The position numbers were made by a program, and so were the translations under genes. Below, piece after piece: positions 44,742 through 54,383 of a stretch of 64,000 nucleotides of DNA (positions are counted from its first letter, which is position 1; every line of letters begins with the position of its first letter). The notes under the pieces were generated by a model. It saw only the letters and a list, made by a program, of their open reading frames with translations. It was not told the origin of the DNA and did no database searches. This DNA comes from Vreelandella arcis (GTDB lineage: Bacteria > Pseudomonadota > Gammaproteobacteria > Pseudomonadales > Halomonadaceae). The stretch covers positions 186,001 to 250,000 of the forward strand of contig NZ_FNII01000007.1 in assembly GCF_900103865.1 (NCBI RefSeq), read 5' to 3'.

Positions 44742-45650
44742 ATGGATTTCAAGCGTTTAAAATATTTTCAAGTAGTCGTCGAGGAAGGAGCTATATCATT
44801 GGCGGCACGGCAGATACCGCTTGCTCAGCCGGCGCTATCGCGTCAATTACAGTTGCTTGAAGACGAGGTCGGCACGACGTTACTAACCCGTTCGCGACAT
44901 GGTGTTCGGCTTACCGCCGCTGGTGAAGCGTTCTACCGTGATACCCGGCGCTTGCTGGGCGAATTCGACCAGGCTAAGCGTAATGCATGCCGCATAGCAG
45001 ATGGCCAGTTCGGTCAATTGCGACTGGGAGTAACCGTCATGCATTTATGGGTGCCGCAGATCATTGGCTTGCTCAATCGCTTTCGTGAGCGCTATCCAGA
45101 GGTCACGCTGAAGGTGGAGTCATTGCTCTCCGGGCCTCAAATTGAAGCCATTAGGCGTGGTCGGCTTGATGCGGGTATGCTGTTCTTTCCGCCAGAGGAA
45201 GATAGCAGCCTGTGTTGTCATTGCCTGTATGAAGATCATCTCGTACTGGTCACCAGTGCCTCCTCACACCTAGCGCATCACCCTCCGCGGTTTCTCGCTG
45301 AGCTTAACGACGAGAATTTTATTTGGTTTGACCGCAGTGCTACCCCTGTCTATCACGATAAACTTATTCATGCCTTTCAGCGAGAGGGCTTCACGCCCCA
45401 TGTGGTGCAAGAGGGAACCGACAATGCGACGATGCTATGCTTGGTGGCTGCCGGTATGGGCTGCAGTATACTACCGGCAATGACCATGGCTGGAGCACCG
45501 GAAGGCGTAGTCAGCCATCGCTTAGAAGACCTCAATCTGGTTTTGCCTCTGATGCTGGTGTGGCGGCGAGACTCGGGTCTACCAGCAGTACGCCGCTTAA
45601 TCGAAATTGCAGAAACTGAATCCTTAGCGACGCATGAAGTGAAGGAATGA
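44742..45650 (+). CDS. LysR family transcriptional regulator (divergent from M20/SSS operon)
   Basis: The 302-residue protein has the LysR helix-turn-helix MDFKRLKYFQVVVEEGAISLAARQIPLAQPALSRQLQLLEDEVGTTLLTRSRHGVRLTAAG and a substrate-binding domain similar to CbbR/CatM-like regulators (FGQLRLGVTVMHLWVPQIIGLLNRFRERYPEVTL). The 133-bp gap to the divergent amidohydrolase is AT-rich and should hold its operator. It likely controls the M20/symporter operon. Confidence 0.92.
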   Translation: MDFKRLKYFQVVVEEGAISLAARQIPLAQPALSRQLQLLEDEVGTTLLTRSRHGVRLTAAGEAFYRDTRRLLGEFDQAKRNACRIADGQFGQLRLGVTVMHLWVPQIIGLLNRFRERYPEVTLKVESLLSGPQIEAIRRGRLDAGMLFFPPEEDSSLCCHCLYEDHLVLVTSASSHLAHHPPRFLAELNDENFIWFDRSATPVYHDKLIHAFQREGFTPHVVQEGTDNATMLCLVAAGMGCSILPAMTMAGAPEGVVSHRLEDLNLVLPLMLVWRRDSGLPAVRRLIEIAETESLATHEVKE

Positions 45651-45654
45651 GGTT

Positions 45655-45760
45655 TTATCCTTCAAAGGCGGCTTTGGCAGCAGCCAGGCTTTTTGCCCCA
45701 CGTTTGGCGTGCTGGGTTAAAGCTGCATTAGCCGCGCCATTGGCTGGGTGCAACGATAGA
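45655..45760 (-). pseudogene. Possible C-terminal gene remnant between LysR and aldo/keto reductase genes
   Basis: On the minus strand the frame ending at the TAA (45655-45657) reads ...LSLHPANGAANAALTQHAKRGAKSLAAAKAAFEG. It is protein-like and alanine-rich but has no start before the stop upstream. I cannot name the family; it may be a leftover of a deleted gene. Confidence 0.25.
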
Positions 45761-45771
45761 CGCTAGTTCAC

Positions 45772-46755
45772 TCACGCATTCACCCCCTTCATGCCCTCCG
45801 GTGTATAACGCTCGCCGATGACCGGTAGGCGAGCAGTGGCCGCCTCAAGTTGTTGCTGCTCATCAGTGGTCAGGGTGATGGACGCCGCTGCTGCATTCTC
45901 TTCAAGGTAGCGCAACCGTTTGGTGCCCGGAATCGGTACGATGTTGTCGCCTTTGGATAGCAGCCAGGCCAGCGAGAGCTGCGCAGGGGTGCAGCCTTTG
46001 AGTGCTGCCATGTCACCAATCACCTCCGCGATTCGGCGGTTAGAGTCCATGGCCTGTTCAGAGAAGCGCGGCAGGTTAGAACGAAAATCGTCTTCGCCGA
46101 AATCAGAGTTTTCTTGAAACCTACCCGTTAAAAATCCTCGGCCGAGAGGAGAGTAGGGCACAAAGCCGATGCCGAGCTCCTTGCAGGTGGGCAGTACCGC
46201 TTGCTCCACGTCCCGTGTCCAGAGCGAGTATTCGGTTTGAACTGCCGTCACTGGGTGCACGGCGTGTGCGCGACGCAGGGTCTCGTCGCTAACCTCGCAA
46301 AGGCCAATGTGGGCAATTTTTCCCTCTTTAACCAGTTGTGCCAAGCCCTCCATGGTCTCTTCGATAGGGGTTTCCGAGTTAACGCGGTGCACGTAGTAGA
46401 GATCGATTTGTTCGATGCCCAGCCGCTTCAGAGACGCCTCGCAGGCCTGGCGGGCATAGCGAGCGCTGCTGTCTAGGCGGCGTTGATACTCACCCGGGTT
46501 GCGCACAATGCCAAACTTGGTTGCGATACGTACCTTGGGCTTGTGACTGGCGAGAAAGCGACCAATCAACGCCTCGTTATGGTGCGGCCCGTACATATCC
46601 GCCGTATCGAAAAAGTTGATGCCCAGCTCCACCGCTTGCGCCAATACCCGTAGCGACTCGCTATCGTCTCGGGGGCCGTAAAACTCGCTCATTCCCATGC
46701 AGCCTAAGCCAATGGCGGAAACGGATAGGTCGGTGCCCAGTGTGCGTGTTTGCAT
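45772..46755 (-). CDS. Aldo/keto reductase
   Basis: The 327-residue protein has the AKR pattern: [37 protein letters not shown] (catalytic Asp, Tyr), [10 protein letters not shown] (Lys), IDLYYVHRV (His) and the C-terminal cofactor region [22 protein letters not shown]. This is the AKR13/YakC-like group of NADPH-dependent aldehyde/ketone reductases. It is divergent from a LysR gene 97 bp away, which probably regulates it. Confidence 0.93.
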   Translation of the reverse strand: MQTRTLGTDLSVSAIGLGCMGMSEFYGPRDDSESLRVLAQAVELGINFFDTADMYGPHHNEALIGRFLASHKPKVRIATKFGIVRNPGEYQRRLDSSARYARQACEASLKRLGIEQIDLYYVHRVNSETPIEETMEGLAQLVKEGKIAHIGLCEVSDETLRRAHAVHPVTAVQTEYSLWTRDVEQAVLPTCKELGIGFVPYSPLGRGFLTGRFQENSDFGEDDFRSNLPRFSEQAMDSNRRIAEVIGDMAALKGCTPAQLSLAWLLSKGDNIVPIPGTKRLRYLEENAAAASITLTTDEQQQLEAATARLPVIGERYTPEGMKGVNA

Positions 46756-46852
46756 GGTGTCTCTCTCCTGGCGTTTTTTATCAATGCGATGCGCTAGAAA
46801 CGTGCTCTAGCCGTTCTTGAATCGCGCAGTTACAGCGTGGCACTATCCAGAA

Positions 46853-47806
46853 ATGAAAAAAATTGACGAGTTTCGTAAGCCGCTTTCCGGTTTTGAAAAC
46901 CAGATGCCGCGTGGGTGGGTATGGGACGATACGCGCACCTTTCTGGCGGTGGCCCGCCATGGCACGCTGAGCGGTGCGGCAGCGGAACTCCACCTAGGCA
47001 TTGCGACGCTCTCCAGACGTATTGAACGGCTGGAAAAAGCTTTAAAGCTACCGTTGTTTGTGCGTCAGCAGTCGGGCTATCAGCTGACCGAGGAGGGGGC
47101 GGGGCTAATCGAAAAAGCCGAGGCCTTGGAAGCCGCTGCCGCGGCTTTTTCCAGCGGAGTGTCGCGCGCCACACAGCTAAGCGGCCGGGTGCGGCTGGCC
47201 ACCGCTGAAAACCTGGCCACAGCGCTGATTCTGCCTACGTTGCCGCAGTTTCAAGCGCAGTACCCTGGCATCAGGCTTGAGCTGGTGACTGATATCACCA
47301 CCGTCAATCTGCACCGCCGCGACGCCGACGTAGCGCTTAGAATGGTCAAGCCCGAGCGGGGTAATGTCACCCTTCGTCGCCTTGGCACCCTGGGTTTCGG
47401 GCTTTACGCCAGCCCCGATTATGTAGCGCAGCGTGAGGCTCATGATGACGCGGGGGATTACGACTTGGATGCTTTTATCACCTGGGGCGAAACGCAAGCA
47501 CATCTGCCTGCTGCCCAGTGGGTCGAGCGGGTTCTGCAAGGTCGCGAACCGGCGCTAACCACCACATCGCTGGCGACCCAGCTAGCGGCGGCGAAAGCGG
47601 GGTTGGGGATAGCGGTATTGCCACATTTCCTGGCCAGGGAGGCCGGGCTAGACTGTGTTGCTGAGGATATCGGCGTGGATCAACCCATCTACCTCGTCAT
47701 CCAAACGGATCTCACCCAATCAGGCCGTACTCGGGCCGTGGCGGACTTTCTGGCTGAGTTGGTGGCTAGTAACCGCGAGCGCTTGAGTGGGTGGTATAGT
47801 CGCTAA
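46853..47806 (+). CDS. LysR family transcriptional regulator (divergent from aldo/keto reductase)
   Basis: The 317-residue protein begins MKKIDEFRKPLSGFENQMPRGWVWDDTRTFLAVARHGTLSGAAAELHLGIATLSRRIERLEKALKLPLFVRQQSGYQLTEEG. It thus has an N-terminal extension of about 20 residues before the winged helix, then a typical co-inducer domain. The start at 46853 is preferred to 46817, which lacks a ribosome site. It is the likely regulator of the divergent aldo/keto reductase. Confidence 0.9.
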   Translation: MKKIDEFRKPLSGFENQMPRGWVWDDTRTFLAVARHGTLSGAAAELHLGIATLSRRIERLEKALKLPLFVRQQSGYQLTEEGAGLIEKAEALEAAAAAFSSGVSRATQLSGRVRLATAENLATALILPTLPQFQAQYPGIRLELVTDITTVNLHRRDADVALRMVKPERGNVTLRRLGTLGFGLYASPDYVAQREAHDDAGDYDLDAFITWGETQAHLPAAQWVERVLQGREPALTTTSLATQLAAAKAGLGIAVLPHFLAREAGLDCVAEDIGVDQPIYLVIQTDLTQSGRTRAVADFLAELVASNRERLSGWYSR

Positions 47807-47922
47807 AAGTACTAGAACAGGCCCTAAGCAGTGTGCAAACACCGGAGTACGATCAGCATCCTGAGCAGCTAAACTACTTGATTGTGATGAGGGGCATGTT
47901 GCTCTTTATCAAATAAATCTTA

Positions 47923-48195
47923 TCAGGACTGGTCGTAATGCCCACCGATGGCAAAAATATAAATAGCTTTTTCATCGAACCGGTAGATCAGCCGGTCTTT
48001 CTGTGAAATGCGCCTTGACCACAAGCCAGAAAGATTGTGTCTGAGGGGCTCGGGTTTTCCGATACCAGCCGTTGGATCGTCAGAGCGGAGCATTTCTTTT
48101 AAGAGTTTGCAGAGCGCTTTATGCAGCTTCTTATCTGTTTCACGCATTTTTTCATAGGCTTCCCACGTACGGCCCTCAAATACCAGTGATCTCAT
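47923..48195 (-). CDS. yoeB: YoeB-family toxin (ribosome-dependent mRNase)
   Basis: The 90-residue product MRSLVFEGRTWEAYEKMRETDKKLHKALCKLLKEMLRSDDPTAGIGKPEPLRHNLSGLWSRRISQKDRLIYRF...GGHYDQS matches YoeB/Txe closely, including KPEPLRHNLSGLWSRRI...RLIYR and the C-terminal H-Y catalytic residues. It cleaves mRNA on the ribosome and is neutralised by the antitoxin encoded just upstream. Start at 48195 lies 20 bp inside the antitoxin gene. All key residues I can check are present, so it should be active. Confidence 0.92.
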   Translation of the reverse strand: MRSLVFEGRTWEAYEKMRETDKKLHKALCKLLKEMLRSDDPTAGIGKPEPLRHNLSGLWSRRISQKDRLIYRFDEKAIYIFAIGGHYDQS

Positions 48196-48448
48196 CCATC
48201 TGCTCATTATCAGGTTGGTATCCTTGACCACGGCTATGGGTATCTAGAGAAGCCGCAATTTGTTGCATGAGGTCTCGGTTCTGAAGCACATGCAGCGTTT
48301 CTTGCTCTCTTTCCCAGTCCTCAGCGCTAATCACCACAAACGCCTCTCCGGCACGACGGGTTACCTTTAATGGTTCGTGCCGGCTAATTACTTGTTCTAC
48401 TACGCTTTTGAGGTTGTCCCTGAATTTGTTAACACTAATAATATCCAT
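48176..48448 (-). CDS. yefM: YefM/Phd-family antitoxin
   Basis: The 90-residue product MDIISVNKFRDNLKSVVEQVISRHEPLKVTRRAGEAFVVISAEDWEREQETLHVL has the Phd/YefM DNA-binding fold and a variable C-terminus that wraps the toxin. The ATG at 48448 is chosen over a longer frame to 48481 because the family begins with M-x-x-x-S/T-x-x-x-x-R. It overlaps the toxin gene, as usual, and would autorepress the pair. Confidence 0.92.
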   Translation of the reverse strand: MDIISVNKFRDNLKSVVEQVISRHEPLKVTRRAGEAFVVISAEDWEREQETLHVLQNRDLMQQIAASLDTHSRGQGYQPDNEQMDEITGI

Positions 48449-48529
48449 AACGTCACCATGATGTACGGAAATGCCGTACAAGTTTACCTCACTTGTTCCT
48501 GCATTACCAAGGTCAATAACTGCTATTTA

Positions 48530-48679
48530 TTTGTTCTCTAACTCCCGCTTAAGCCACTCTGCCAGCGGCTCGCTGCGGCGGCCATCGGCTTGGCTGGGCA
48601 ACCACAGGCAGAGACGGGCGGGGGGCGATACTGCCCTGCCCCAGGGCGCAACAAGCCGCCCGCTCTTCAGATCGTCTTC
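48530..48679 (-). pseudogene. LysR C-terminal fragment, related to the trpI-like gene at 55492-56394
   Basis: About 50 codons read [50 protein letters not shown], nearly identical to the C-terminus of the trpI-like protein ([46 protein letters not shown]). Nothing of the N-terminal or central domain is present. It is a remnant of a duplicated LysR gene, next to the toxin-antitoxin pair. The rest of 48449-48856 holds no recognisable gene. Confidence 0.85.
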
Positions 48680-48856
48680 CACCTCGGCGCTATTGCTAGG
48701 CCTAAACCTGCCATTAAACCACTTCACTCAAAACATGACCTGCACCTTTATCAAGGGCAATTCGCTATCGGTGTTCAGATAACAAGCCAAATTATGTCCT
48801 AAAACTTATGGGTATTGCTTGAGTCATAGCGTTATTTTTGCCTCCTTTAAATTTGG

Positions 48857-49852
48857 CTAGCTATGCACTCGGTCATCTTTTGCATAGATCGCTGTATGGA
48901 GTCGCCCGTCATCCCCTCGCCACGCCCGGTACATGCCTGGGGTATTGAAGCTCAGCCAAGTTTTTCCATCCGGAGAGACGGCGATAACTCCACCCTGTCC
49001 CCCTAACGTTTTTAACTCCTGATGGACGACTTCGTCGCAGGCATCATAAAGGCTACGTCCACCAAAGCGCATGCGGGCCGCAATATCATGCCCTACTACA
49101 CAACGAATGAAATACTCTCCGTGCCCCGTCGCCGAAATCGCCGCACTGCGATCATCAGCCCAGGTTCCGGCGCCAATGATCGGCGTGTCGCCAATACGTG
49201 AGTAGCGCTTATTGGTGATCCCGCCGGTAGAGGTGGCGGCCGAGACATGGCCATGCCTATCGAGAGCAACTGCCCCCACCGTGCCAAATTTATGTCCCGG
49301 CTTGTCACTCGCTACTGTCTCTTCAGCGTGGTGATTGGCACGGTTTGGTTCGAGGCTTGGGGCTTCTTGGCTGGAGCGGTTATCCTGCCACTGGCGACGA
49401 CGCAACTCGGTATCAAACCAATCATTGGCCACCTGGGGCTGATTCTGTGTGCGCAAGAAGTGATCAGCCCCAGCTCCAGCCAACATGACATGATCACTGT
49501 GCTCCATGACGGAGCGAGCACCACGGATCGGATTACGGACATAATGGGCACCAGCAATGGCCCCGGCACTTCTATCAGCACCATTCATTATGGCAGCATC
49601 CATCTCATGGGTGCCGTCCTCGGTGAATACGGCGCCTTTTCCGGCGTTGAACCAAGGACACTCTTCCAGAGCCACGACACAAGATTCCACAGCATCCAGG
49701 CTGGTACCGCCTGCTGCCAACACTCGATAACCAGCATCAATGGATTGTCGTAAGGCCTCATGAATTGCATCTTCATCCTGAGGCGTCAGTAAGCCGGGGG
49801 TTAGCACTCCGGCGCCGCCGTGAATTGCAATAGCGATAGGGGCCTGGTTCAT
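48857..49852 (-). CDS. Isoaspartyl peptidase / plant-type L-asparaginase (Ntn hydrolase)
   Basis: The 331-residue protein begins [86 protein letters not shown] and contains the autocleavage/nucleophile site [45 protein letters not shown], where Thr of GTVG becomes the N-terminal nucleophile. The family cleaves isoaspartyl dipeptides and asparagine after self-processing. Its start overlaps the stop of the ABC ATPase by 4 bp, so degradation appears coupled to uptake. Confidence 0.93.
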   Translation of the reverse strand: MNQAPIAIAIHGGAGVLTPGLLTPQDEDAIHEALRQSIDAGYRVLAAGGTSLDAVESCVVALEECPWFNAGKGAVFTEDGTHEMDAAIMNGADRSAGAIAGAHYVRNPIRGARSVMEHSDHVMLAGAGADHFLRTQNQPQVANDWFDTELRRRQWQDNRSSQEAPSLEPNRANHHAEETVASDKPGHKFGTVGAVALDRHGHVSAATSTGGITNKRYSRIGDTPIIGAGTWADDRSAAISATGHGEYFIRCVVGHDIAARMRFGGRSLYDACDEVVHQELKTLGGQGGVIAVSPDGKTWLSFNTPGMYRAWRGDDGRLHTAIYAKDDRVHS

Positions 49853-50646
49853 GCTGTCGTTACTCCATGATCGAGAATCTGGGTCAAAAACTGTTTCGTG
49901 CGAGGGGACTGAGGGGTGTCAAAGAACTGTTGCGGAGGGGCTTCTTCGACGATCTCGCCTCGATCCATGAAGACCACCCGGTCGGCAACGCGCCGAGCAA
50001 ATCCCATTTCATGAGTGACACAGAGCATGGTCATACCATCGTTAGCGAGATCGACCATCACCTCGAGCACTTCGGCAATCATTTCCGGATCTAGTGCCGA
50101 GGTGGGTTCATCGAAGAGCATGACCTGTGGCCGCATGCACAAGGCCCGAGCGATAGCGATACGCTGCTGCTGGCCACCTGAAAGTTGCCCTGGGTATTTA
50201 TTGGCATGTTCGCGCATTTGCACGCGATCCAGCAGAGTAAGCGCATACTCAATAGCTTCCGCTTGAGAAAGCCCCAGGTTTGCCGTCTGAGGCAAGGTGC
50301 AGTTCTTGAGTACACTCAAGTGAGGAAACAGGTTGAAGTGTTGGAAACACATTCCCACATTGCGTCGAATTCGTTGCAGGCGCTTTCGGTCCTCATCCAG
50401 CGTTTCTTCAAGAACAGTCAGTGAACCTTGCTGATGCCGCTCCAATTGGTTGATGCAGCGGATCAGGGTCGACTTCCCGGATCCTGATGGACCACAAATG
50501 ACAATGCGTTCGCCGCTGGTAACTTTGAGCGAAATGTTCTTAAGCGCATGGAAGTTGCCATACCACTTGTTGAGGTTGTTAATGCTGACCGCTGTGGCGT
50601 CGCGGTCGACCGGCTCTGTACTAGTGAGTTGGGATGCGGTACTCAT
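49849..50646 (-). CDS. aapP: Polar amino acid ABC transporter ATP-binding protein (AapP/GlnQ-like)
   Basis: The 265-residue ATPase has Walker [10 protein letters not shown], signature [15 protein letters not shown] and Walker [16 protein letters not shown], with the GlnQ-type [19 protein letters not shown] start. It drives import with the two permeases upstream; each junction overlaps by 4 bp, so the operon is tightly coupled. Confidence 0.93.
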   Translation of the reverse strand: MSTASQLTSTEPVDRDATAVSINNLNKWYGNFHALKNISLKVTSGERIVICGPSGSGKSTLIRCINQLERHQQGSLTVLEETLDEDRKRLQRIRRNVGMCFQHFNLFPHLSVLKNCTLPQTANLGLSQAEAIEYALTLLDRVQMREHANKYPGQLSGGQQQRIAIARALCMRPQVMLFDEPTSALDPEMIAEVLEVMVDLANDGMTMLCVTHEMGFARRVADRVVFMDRGEIVEEAPPQQFFDTPQSPRTKQFLTQILDHGVTTA

Positions 50647-51746
50647 AAACGACTCTTTTCCATTTGTTTTTCCAAGTGGCGCGCATAGTGAGACAGGGTG
50701 AAGCAGATAATGAAGAAGAATAGGGCCAAGAATAGGTAGACTTCATGCTCAAGCCCCAGCCATTCAGGAGCAGATGTGGTACTCATAGCGATGCCCACCA
50801 CATCGAGTACGCCTACCACCACGACCAACGTGGTTTCCTTGAACAAGCCGATGAACTGGGTAAGTAACGGCGGGATGGTGTTACGCAGAACCTGCGGCAA
50901 GATAATCAGACCCATCGTTTTCCAATAGGAGAAACCGAGGGCCTCGGCGGCTTCGAATTGCCCGCTAGATATACCTTGTAGGCCGCCACGGATGGTTTCT
51001 GCCATATACGCCGCAGTGAACATGATCAATACGATCAGTACGCGTAAGAAGATGTCGATGGTCATCCCTTCTGGGAAGAACAGCTGGATCATCAGCGATG
51101 CCATGAACAGCAGCGTGATCACGGGTACTGAGCGTACGAGTTCGATGTAAAGCACCGAGAGTAGCTTAATGGCCGGCTTCTTCGAGCGCCGTCCGAGGGC
51201 GAGCAAAATGCCAATTGGTAGGGCAAATAGCATGCCAATCACGCCGAGAAAGATAGTGACCAAAATCCCGGCAAACTTCGTTGAAGAAACCTCAGAAAGA
51301 CCAGCGCCGCCTTTGAGGAGCCACCACATCAAGAACGGCAGAACGATGAGGTATCCCAGCACCCAGCGGCGATCAACTTGCTTGAGGTAAAGCACAGGCA
51401 AAATAGACGCTGCCAGCCCAAAAGCGATATTAACGCGCCAGATTTCCGTGTCGGGATAAAAACCGTAGACAAATAGTTCGATGCGTTGTGTCACTGGCAG
51501 CCAGCAGGCTCCGTCGCCGACGCAGTCAGCCTTACTGTCGCCAACGAAGGTGGCAGAGAACAACAGCCAATCCAGAGCGAACGGGATGAACCATAGCAAT
51601 AGCACCAGTGTCGTTAAGCTCAGGCAAGACTGAAATGGCGTTGGGAAAAGCTGCTTTTTGATCCAGCGCGTCGCTAGGTGCTTCCAGGGGTGACGAGGCG
51701 GCGCTTGTCGATCGCTGTGAAGCTGTTTAGTCAAAACGGTCATCAT
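50643..51746 (-). CDS. aapM: General L-amino acid ABC transporter permease (AapM-like)
   Basis: The 367-residue permease is longer than HisM-type proteins because of an N-terminal region with extra membrane segments, as in AapM. The inner-membrane complex signature lies in [68 protein letters not shown]. It starts 6 bp after the AapQ-like gene. Confidence 0.92.
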   Translation of the reverse strand: MMTVLTKQLHSDRQAPPRHPWKHLATRWIKKQLFPTPFQSCLSLTTLVLLLWFIPFALDWLLFSATFVGDSKADCVGDGACWLPVTQRIELFVYGFYPDTEIWRVNIAFGLAASILPVLYLKQVDRRWVLGYLIVLPFLMWWLLKGGAGLSEVSSTKFAGILVTIFLGVIGMLFALPIGILLALGRRSKKPAIKLLSVLYIELVRSVPVITLLFMASLMIQLFFPEGMTIDIFLRVLIVLIMFTAAYMAETIRGGLQGISSGQFEAAEALGFSYWKTMGLIILPQVLRNTIPPLLTQFIGLFKETTLVVVVGVLDVVGIAMSTTSAPEWLGLEHEVYLFLALFFFIICFTLSHYARHLEKQMEKSRL

Positions 51747-51752
51747 AGCTCC

Positions 51753-52910
51753 TTAACCGTGCGTGCGCAGGCTGATGCGATAGTTATAAATGTTCATCAG
51801 TAGTGACGTGATAAGGCTGATAACGCAGTAGGTCGCCATCACCAAGGCAATACACTCGATGGCTTGGCCGGTTTGGTTCAGCGTTGTGCCTCCTGTGGCT
51901 GATACCAACTCCATGTAACCGACGACAACGCCTAGGGAAGAGTTCTTGGTGATATTGAGATAAGTACTGGTAACTTGGGGAACCATCGGATAGATAGCTT
52001 GAGGCACAATTAAGCGCAGCATGGTGGGCATTTCAGAGAAGCCCAAGGCGCTGGCTGCTTCGTACTGGCCGCGCGAAACGGACTGAATAGAACCACGTAC
52101 GATTTCAGCAATATAGCTCGCGCTGTAGAAGGAGAGAGCTAACCACAGCGCGAGTAACTCAGGAGTCAGAGTTATTCCCCCTTTTAAGCCAAAACCCCGC
52201 AAGACCGGCACATCCCATTGCCAGGAAGTTCCCGTGATGAGATAGACAACCAGGGGGATCGCGATGGCGCCGGTTAGCATTGCCGGCCAAATGGGAGGGC
52301 CGAACCCCTTCCAAGGTAAATGTGCCCGATGGCGCGCCATCAACGCGTAACCTAGGACAGCTCCCCCTATGACACACACCAGTCCCCAGCCAACTAGAGA
52401 ACCATCAGATGCCCATGCGAGTGTCAGGCCGCGGTTGCTGAGATAGCCAACATCGTTAAATGAGATGGCCTGGCGAACATTGGGGAGGGCCAGCATAAGG
52501 CCGTACCACCAAATCAAATGTACTATCAGTGGCACGTTTCGCAGGAACTCGACCGCGAGGTGACTTAGCCGCCCCAGCAGCCAGTTCTCAGAAACTCGAC
52601 AAACGCCAAGAAAGACGCCAATGATCGTCGCCAGAACAATACTTAAAACGGATACTAGCAATGTGTTGAGAAGCCCAACTGCATAAGCTCGCAGATAGGT
52701 ATCGTCCGGGCTGTAGTCGATTAGCTGGAAACTGATCGCATAACCGGCACGCTCATGCAGAAAATCGAATCCCGAGGCAATGCCCAAGGCATCAAGATTG
52801 GCACTGGCATTCGTGACCAGCATATAGAAAGCAATAGCGACAACAGCCAGCACAGCACACTGTTGTAATGTGCTCAGCACGCGTGCGTTATGAAAGATCT
52901 TGTTCCACAT
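51753..52910 (-). CDS. aapQ: General L-amino acid ABC transporter permease (AapQ-like)
   Basis: The 385-residue permease has the AapQ-type long periplasmic insert and the signature SASYIAEIVRGSIQSVSRGQYEAASALGFSEMPTMLRLIVPQAIYPMVPQVTSTYLNITKNSSLGVVVGYMELVS. It forms the channel with AapM. The binding-protein gene is 118 bp upstream, with a terminator-like hairpin in between, which would raise the binding protein's output relative to the permeases. Confidence 0.92.
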   Translation of the reverse strand: MWNKIFHNARVLSTLQQCAVLAVVAIAFYMLVTNASANLDALGIASGFDFLHERAGYAISFQLIDYSPDDTYLRAYAVGLLNTLLVSVLSIVLATIIGVFLGVCRVSENWLLGRLSHLAVEFLRNVPLIVHLIWWYGLMLALPNVRQAISFNDVGYLSNRGLTLAWASDGSLVGWGLVCVIGGAVLGYALMARHRAHLPWKGFGPPIWPAMLTGAIAIPLVVYLITGTSWQWDVPVLRGFGLKGGITLTPELLALWLALSFYSASYIAEIVRGSIQSVSRGQYEAASALGFSEMPTMLRLIVPQAIYPMVPQVTSTYLNITKNSSLGVVVGYMELVSATGGTTLNQTGQAIECIALVMATYCVISLITSLLMNIYNYRISLRTHG

Positions 52911-52962
52911 GAGTGTTACCTGTTGTCAGACCGTACGACGGTGACATAGCAGTTGAGACATG

Positions 52963-53009
52963 AGAAAAAATACGAGAGCGTCCGGAAGAAGTGACCGTCT
53001 GGGCGCTCT
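52963..53009 (-). terminator. Attenuating terminator between aapJ-like and aapQ-like genes
   Basis: On the minus strand, AGAGCGCCC and GGACGCTCT pair (one mismatch) around a 17-nt loop, followed by a T6-containing tract (complement of GAAAAAAT at 52963-52970). It sits about 20 bp after the aapJ-like stop and probably lowers read-through into the permease genes. Confidence 0.7.
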
Positions 53010-53028
53010 AGCTTGGGTAGATACTGAC

Positions 53029-54069
53029 TTATCGAATGGGAGCAGCGTAGAGGATGCCACCCTCGTTCCACAGGCGATTAAGTCCACGCTCGAAATTCAG
53101 CGGAGTGTCGGGGCCGACATTGCGATTGAAGATTTCTTTGTAGTTACCGACCTGCTTGATGGCCTGGTAAGCCCACGCATCGTCTAGCCCGAATCGTTCA
53201 CCAATGTGCCCTTCGGTGCCAAGTAGCCGCGCAACATTGGGGTTTTCAGTATCGTCGCGCATTTCGTCGACATTCTCAGACGTAACGTTGAGTTCTTCTG
53301 CGTTCATGAGTGAGAAAGCTGTCCAAGTGACGATGTCTCGCCATTGTGCATCGCCCTGTGGGACATAAGCGCCTAGAGGCTCCTTCGAGATGGCCTCGGG
53401 GAGAAGGGTGAAAGCATCCGGGTCAGCAAACTGCGTGCGTCGTGACGCAAGGCCGCTCATGTCGTTAGTGATGGCATCGCAGCGGCCACGTTGAAAGGCA
53501 TTATACAGTTCGGTACTTTTTTCGATCACCACGGTGCTATAGTTCATATTGCGTCGACCGAAGTAGTCTTCGAGGTTTTGCTCGGAGGTAGTGCCGGGGG
53601 AGAGGCAGAAGACGGCACCATCGAGATCCTCGATAGAGCTAACACCGAAGTTGGCATGGGTCATGACACCTTGGCCGTCGTAGAACCAAGGAGTTGTGAA
53701 ATCAGCCCCTAGATTGGCATCACGCGACGCGGTCCATGTGGTCGCGCGCGACAGTACATCAATCTCGCCAGATGCAAGTGCGGTGAATCTGTTCTTAGCT
53801 GTGGTAACCACGAAATCGACCTTACTGGCTTCACCGAGGACTGCTGCAGCCACGCTGCGGCAAAGATCGACATCCATGCCACTCCATTCGCCGTTATCGG
53901 TCAGGTAAGAAAATCCGGCTTTATCACTGCTAACGCCGCAACGCAGCGTGTCGCGGGTCTTCACATCTTCTAAGAGACCAGCCTGGGCGGTGCCAATGAG
54001 AGCGATACCAATACCAACGCTAAGGACGCTGAAGGTGGCACACTTCTTTATTAAACTAATGTTATTCAT
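53029..54069 (-). CDS. aapJ: General L-amino acid ABC transporter substrate-binding protein (AapJ-like)
   Basis: The 346-residue protein has a signal peptide (MNNISLIKKCATFSVLSVGIGIALIGTAQA) and the AapJ body: RDTLRCGVSSDKAGFSYLTDNGEWSGMDVDLCRSVAAAVLGEASKVDFVVTTAKNRFTALASGEIDVLSRATTWTASRDANLG and RCDAITNDMSGLASRR. In this operon, with an isoaspartyl peptidase, it may bind isoaspartyl dipeptides or acidic amino acids (inference). Confidence 0.93.
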   Translation of the reverse strand: MNNISLIKKCATFSVLSVGIGIALIGTAQAGLLEDVKTRDTLRCGVSSDKAGFSYLTDNGEWSGMDVDLCRSVAAAVLGEASKVDFVVTTAKNRFTALASGEIDVLSRATTWTASRDANLGADFTTPWFYDGQGVMTHANFGVSSIEDLDGAVFCLSPGTTSEQNLEDYFGRRNMNYSTVVIEKSTELYNAFQRGRCDAITNDMSGLASRRTQFADPDAFTLLPEAISKEPLGAYVPQGDAQWRDIVTWTAFSLMNAEELNVTSENVDEMRDDTENPNVARLLGTEGHIGERFGLDDAWAYQAIKQVGNYKEIFNRNVGPDTPLNFERGLNRLWNEGGILYAAPIR

Positions 54070-54383
54070 GTTTTTCCCTTTTTTATCAAGTTTTTGATCT
54101 AATTCTGCACAATATGAAGCGAAGCATCAGGGCACGTTGTGGATTTGCCCTTCGACTCATCAATGAATGTTGAGCGGTATGCATTGCGCCTTAACCCTTC
54201 CTAGAAACTCTATCGACCCTGGCAGACAGCTGCCAGCGCTGATTGATCGCTAGATTTGCACTAACTATCGAATATGCAAATAATCTGATATTTTAAAGGT
54301 TGCTTTTTCAGCATGGCGGCCATGAGTTCTGTGGTAAAAGAAACAGGGTGCTAGGGTGGTCTTAAAGCTTGTCTGGAGACAAC
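54070..54383. promoter_or_regulatory. Divergent regulatory region, aap operon / LysR gene
   Basis: This 314-bp AT-rich gap contains ATTTGCA (54254-54260) and TGCAAAT (54275-54281), perfect inverted copies with a 14-bp spacer. The arrangement is compatible with a LysR-type dyad (T-N11-A class is the usual description). A smaller dyad, TGGCAG-ACAG-CTGCCA, lies near 54220. No coding sequence is visible. Confidence 0.5.
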
